From an archaeon (GTDB lineage: Archaea; Hydrothermarchaeota; Hydrothermarchaeia; Hydrothermarchaeales; Hydrothermarchaeaceae), in contig JAHJSX010000006.1 in NCBI GenBank assembly GCA_018830205.1, positions 1-5,270 of the forward strand: DNA of 5,270 nt, read 5' to 3'. Each line of letters opens with the position of its first letter. Position 1 is the first letter of the stretch. The notes beneath the pieces are model-generated. The model made no database searches. It saw nothing but the letters and a program-made list of their open reading frames with translations, and was not told the DNA's origin. A program made the position numbers and the translations under genes. This document shows positions 4,613 to 5,270 of this stretch, piece after piece.

Positions 4613-5270
4613 ATGAGTTTGGGCCATAGGCTTGGCATTGGGGTTTTATTTGCAGTTATATTTTCAATATTAATGGCGGGGAGCGCGAGCGCTTATACTA
4701 CAACCATGTATCCCCATAATGGGGAAACTCACGTTCCAGTTAATTCAAAGATAGAAGTATTTTTCCAGGGACTTCCGTCGGGCACATTATTCCAGCCAGA
4801 TGCAGGGGTTACAGATTTGTTCGAGATTTGGGATTTGACAACCAGTACAGAGATTCACGGTGGTTTTTCTATTGTCTTACATCCCAACGAACCCAACGCC
4901 GTCATTCAAATAAATGGCATAACATTTGTAGCCAATCATCAGTATAAGGTAATATTTTATCAAGGAAGTGTACCAGGCGATCTTCAATACAATGTAGATT
5001 TTCCATGCTGCTCTACGATGTATTTGCCTCAAAGTACTATACAAACAATATTTACAGTGGGGGCGCACACTGCCCCCACAATATTTTTCGGCGTCAATGA
5101 GACCATATATAGAAATGATACAAATTCGGACTGGGACGCTGTAAATGGCAGAAACCAGTCAAAGAAGTATATGGACCTTTCACTTGGCTCAATAAACAAA
5201 TCCGGCGCATGCGCTTTAGAGAATTGCCCAAAAAATGCGAGCAAAACAATTTTCGACTTTAGTTACAATA
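4613..5270 (+). CDS. Secreted protein with signal peptide and Big_5-like Ig domain (3' end outside window)
   Basis: The frame is open from ATG 4613 to the window edge, 219 codons with no stop. The N-terminus is a classic Sec signal peptide: a short basic start (MSLGHRLG), a hydrophobic core (IGVLFAVIFSILMAG) and an AxA-type site (GSASA, cleavage after about residue 27). The mature part begins YTTTMYPHNGETHVPVNSKIEVFF, the opening of Big_5/SbsA-like bacterial Ig domains (P.ng.t.Vpvns.I.v.F). Later it is rich in T, N, S and aromatic residues, with a CC pair and a C-x5-C pair, as in exported proteins. GGGGA at 4603-4607 is a plausible ribosome-binding site. It is probably an extracellular or surface protein; the specific function is unknown. 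Lower GC and a different codon feel set it apart from the GC-richer repeat before it. Confidence 0.85.
   Translation, partial: MSLGHRLGIGVLFAVIFSILMAGSASAYTTTMYPHNGETHVPVNSKIEVFFQGLPSGTLFQPDAGVTDLFEIWDLTTSTEIHGGFSIVLHPNEPNAVIQINGITFVANHQYKVIFYQGSVPGDLQYNVDFPCCSTMYLPQSTIQTIFTVGAHTAPTIFFGVNETIYRNDTNSDWDAVNGRNQSKKYMDLSLGSINKSGACALENCPKNASKTIFDFSYN

Noticed and set aside
4877..5244. Minus-strand frames at the right end
   Set aside because: They are antisense to the secreted-protein gene, which has a signal peptide, promoter and continuous open frame.
1..5270. CRISPR array, tRNA or rRNA genes, insertion-sequence transposase
   Set aside because: I saw no regularly spaced repeats, no tRNA cloverleaf or rRNA sequence, and no transposase or integrase motifs; the three repeats are gene-end copies, not CRISPR units.

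Overview
The window looks like euryarchaeal chromosome, probably from a methanogen, ANME-type or Archaeoglobus-like lineage. The evidence is an mfnE-like amino-acid kinase (methanofuran biosynthesis), a DsrC-family sulfur-carrier protein, archaeal TATA boxes of the form TTTATATT/TTTATATA upstream of genes, SD-like motifs, GTG and TTG starts, and toxin-antitoxin (TA) and ATPase families common in such genomes. The species cannot be named from this sequence.

Left part (1-1342): the basic C-terminal tail of an unidentified plus-strand gene (ends at 71); a 45-residue zinc-ribbon mini-gene on the minus strand (85-222); a hairpin plus T-run likely to end dsrC transcription; dsrC itself (minus, 301-636) with both redox cysteines; then a tight divergent promoter region with interleaved TATA boxes driving dsrC leftward and the mfnE-like kinase rightward (728-1342).

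Middle and right part (1343-4540): two complete two-gene TA modules on the minus strand, each read antitoxin first. The first is AbiEi (2159-2965) with AbiEii (1363-2157), preceded by a TATA box and a perfect 10-bp palindrome that may be the autoregulatory operator. The second is MntA (3747-4040) with HepT (3223-3750), overlapping at TTGA. HepT carries a C-terminal tail of about 60 residues that does not look like the family and may result from a frameshift. Further right lies a frameshifted C-terminal relic of a DUF4143-type AAA ATPase (about 4161-4410).

The most striking feature is that the 3' end of the mfnE-like gene occurs three times in the same orientation: once in the intact gene (R1, about 1268-1321) and twice as orphan 3' fragments with their own stop codons (R2, 3080-3148; R3, 4474-4537). 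The AbiE module sits exactly between R1 and R2. The MntA/HepT module and the ATPase relic sit between R2 and R3. This is the layout expected if defence/TA cassettes accumulated stepwise at the 3' end of a housekeeping gene, each arrival restoring the gene end and leaving the old end behind. No recombinase is visible here, so the mechanism is inferred.

Right end (4541-5270): an archaeal promoter and the start of a gene for a secreted protein with a signal peptide and a Big_5-like Ig domain, running off the window.
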